From: Lachnospiraceae bacterium UBA3821
GTDB lineage: Bacteria; Bacillota; Clostridia; Lachnospirales; Lachnospiraceae
NCBI GenBank assembly: GCA_002368865.1
Contig: DFDT01000030.1
Coordinates: 12,762 to 28,638 of the forward strand
Direction of reading: 5' to 3'
Length of the DNA stretch: 15,877 bases
Part shown: positions 14,716 through 15,877 of the stretch, piece by piece
Layout: every line of letters begins with the position of its first letter
How positions within the stretch are numbered: the first letter of the stretch is position 1
The notes under the pieces: model-generated
What the model was told of the DNA's origin: nothing
The model's input: the letters and a program-made list of their open reading frames with translations, nothing else
Database searches by the model: none
Translations under genes and position numbers: made by a program

Positions 14716-15063
14716 ATGACCATTGAAGAATTATACAAAGCATCCGGAGACGATTACAACGAACTTTTGGGCAGACTGTTCAATGCCAAACTCATCGAGA
14801 AGCTGGTAAAAAAATACCGCGACGACCAGAATTACAAACAGCTCTGCGACGGCGTTGCCCAAAAAGACCGCGAGAAGGTCTTCACCGCTGCCCATACCAT
14901 CAAGGGTCTCGCCTTGAATCTGGGCTTTGGCCGACTTGCCCAGACAGCCACCGAGCTGACCGAGGCCACCCGGAACAGCTACCCGGACAACGTACCCGAG
15001 CTGTTTGCTGCCGTACAGAAAGAACAGGACAATATTCTGGCACTGATCGACAAGCTGGATTGA
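14716..15063 (+). CDS. Stand-alone Hpt (histidine phosphotransfer) protein
   Basis: A 115-residue helical protein with the Hpt motif AAHTIKGLALNLG (58-70). His60 is the phospho-acceptor, followed by the standard K-G and a helix with LAQTATELTEA (75-85). Such proteins carry phosphate between a hybrid histidine kinase and receiver domains. GGAGG lies 9 bases upstream of the ATG. It is the second gene after the REC-HD-GYP gene and is followed by a strong terminator, so the two form a bicistronic unit. The obvious inference is that this Hpt passes phosphate to or from Asp59 of the neighbouring receiver. The kinase partner is not in the window. Confidence 0.93.
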   Translation: MTIEELYKASGDDYNELLGRLFNAKLIEKLVKKYRDDQNYKQLCDGVAQKDREKVFTAAHTIKGLALNLGFGRLAQTATELTEATRNSYPDNVPELFAAVQKEQDNILALIDKLD

Positions 15064-15092
15064 TCTGATTCCGAAAAATAAAAACCAACCAG

Positions 15093-15130
15093 GACTTTCT
15101 CCGTATTCCGAACCGGAGAAAGTCTTTTTT
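15093..15130 (+). terminator. Rho-independent terminator of the HD-GYP/Hpt operon
   Basis: A perfect 11-bp stem, GACTTTCTCCG (15093-15103) with CGGAGAAAGTC (15114-15124), and a 10-base loop are followed by six T residues. It begins 30 bases after the Hpt stop codon. Confidence 0.93.
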
Positions 15131-15171
15131 ATTCCTGTTTTTATTCCTGAGCGCCCAGACAAAATTGCTAC

Positions 15172-15200
15172 TGTACAAAAACCACGCCAAATGATATAAT
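15172..15200 (+). promoter_or_regulatory. Promoter of the NifU-like gene
   Basis: TGTACA (15172-15177, 4 of 6 matches to the -35 consensus) and TATAAT (15195-15200) are 17 bases apart, with a TGA extension before the -10 box. The -10 lies inside the first copy of the 16-base tandem repeat. The second copy holds another TATAAT (15211-15216) with a poor -35. The leader to the ATG would be about 95 bases. Confidence 0.6.
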
Positions 15201-15222
15201 TTATCAATGATATAATTTATCA
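15191..15222. repeat. Perfect 16-bp tandem repeat resembling Fur-family boxes
   Basis: ATGATATAATTTATCA occurs twice back to back (15191-15206 and 15207-15222) with no mismatch. Each copy contains the dyad TGATA-N5-TATCA, which matches 11 of 14 fixed positions of the 7-1-7 Fur consensus TGATAATNATTATCA. A looser third copy starts at 15223 (TTTGATATGTTAATTTA). The repeats cover the -10 region and likely start of transcription of the NifU-like gene, an expected place for a repressor operator. The link to Fur, PerR or Zur is an inference. Confidence 0.55.
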
Positions 15223-15300
15223 TTTGATATGTTAATTTATTATCGATCAGAACCAAAAGAAATAAATCATACCAAAAAGGTGTATAAGGAGGTTAATTAC

Positions 15301-15877
15301 ATGATTTATTCAACAGAAGTAAAAGGTATGTGCCCGGTACATCAAGGCGTACATCATGGCGCTGCACCCATCCCGGAAGAGGCAAAATGGGTGAAATCCA
15401 AGGAAGTAAAGGATATTTCCGGCTACACACACGGTATCGGCTGGTGTGCTCCCCAGCAGGGCTGCTGTAAGCTGTCCCTCAACGTAAAAGACGGTATCAT
15501 CCAGGAAGCACTGGTTGAGACCATCGGCTGCTCCGGCATGACGCATTCCGCTGCTATGGCTGCGGAGATCCTTCCCGGACTGACCGTTCTGGAAGCACTC
15601 AACACCGACCTTGTATGTGACGCTATTAATACCGCTATGAGAGAGCTGTTCCTTCAGATCGCTTACGGCCGTACCCAGAGTGCATTCTCTGAGGATGGTC
15701 TGCAGATCGGCGCAGGTCTGGAAGATCTCGGTAAGGGAACCAGATCCATGATCGGTACAACCTACGGTACTCTGGAGAAGGGACCTCGTTATCTGGAACT
15801 CACCGACGGTTACATAACGGAACTTGCTCTGGATGAGAACGATGAGATCATTGGCTACAAGTATGTAAACTTCGGCA
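15301..15877 (+). CDS. NifU/IscU-like iron-sulfur scaffold-type protein, truncated at window end
   Basis: The first 192 codons are present and open to the window edge. The N-terminus has a Cys/His-rich MCPVHQGVHHG stretch (10-20). A NifU/IscU N-domain-like part follows: GWCAPQQGCCKLSL (Cys49, Cys55, Cys56), then TIGCSGMTHSAAMAAEI (Cys77), comparable to the IscU GCG segment, and LTVLEAL (94-100). Cys106 and a YGRTQSAFSEDG stretch come next. These resemble the clostridial NifU-like proteins that precede GGGtGRT proteins, whose exact job is not established; iron-sulfur or metal binding is inferred. AAGGAGG lies 8 bases upstream of the ATG. Codon choice is strongly biased, unlike most neighbours, which suggests high expression. 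A GGGtGRT gene downstream would be the expected partner but lies outside the window. Confidence 0.82.
   Translation, partial: MIYSTEVKGMCPVHQGVHHGAAPIPEEAKWVKSKEVKDISGYTHGIGWCAPQQGCCKLSLNVKDGIIQEALVETIGCSGMTHSAAMAAEILPGLTVLEALNTDLVCDAINTAMRELFLQIAYGRTQSAFSEDGLQIGAGLEDLGKGTRSMIGTTYGTLEKGPRYLELTDGYITELALDENDEIIGYKYVNFG

Overview
The window looks like a chromosomal segment from a Gram-positive member of Bacillota, class Clostridia, most likely Lachnospiraceae. This is inferred from strong AGGAGG-type ribosome binding sites, compact operons, and the gene families present: a NifU-like protein of the kind that precedes GGGtGRT proteins, VanW and VanZ proteins, a DUF4080 radical SAM protein, an LCP/CapA pair, and REC-HD-GYP plus Hpt signalling proteins. 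No rRNA, tRNA, insertion sequence, prophage or CRISPR array was seen. The species cannot be named from the sequence alone.

Region 1 (1-6373, all minus strand) reads like one long operon transcribed from a promoter near 6438-6466. In order of transcription it holds a 35-residue membrane peptide, a secreted VanW-domain protein, an AIR-synthase/HypE-like protein, an Lrp/AsnC regulator, a class I/II aminotransferase, the tRNA methyltransferase TrmL, a VanZ-like membrane protein, a DUF4304 protein and the start of a ProX/YbaK-type prolyl-tRNA deacylase that leaves the window. Several genes overlap by 4 bases (ATGA or GTGA). The DUF4304 gene is clearly AT-richer than its neighbours.

Region 2 (6445-11906) starts with a plus-strand membrane-anchored protein of unknown function, whose 3' end overlaps a convergent DEDDh exonuclease gene by 50 bases. 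Upstream of the exonuclease on the minus strand lie the DUF4080 radical SAM gene, a CapA-family lipoprotein gene and an LCP-family gene. The LCP and CapA genes overlap and suggest cell-envelope polymer work.

Region 3 (11947-15130) is a signalling block. A methyl-accepting protein with almost no extracellular domain (minus strand, with its own terminator) is divergent from a REC-HD-GYP cyclic-di-GMP phosphodiesterase candidate and a stand-alone Hpt protein (plus strand, ending at a strong terminator). No histidine kinase is present.

Region 4 (15131-15877) holds an AT-rich promoter with a perfect 16-base tandem repeat resembling Fur-family boxes, in front of a truncated NifU-like gene. The most interesting items are the untracked 35-residue membrane peptide, the tandem Fur-like repeat, a 19-base duplication that creates two competing start sites for the HypE-like gene, and the orphan MCP / HD-GYP / Hpt set.
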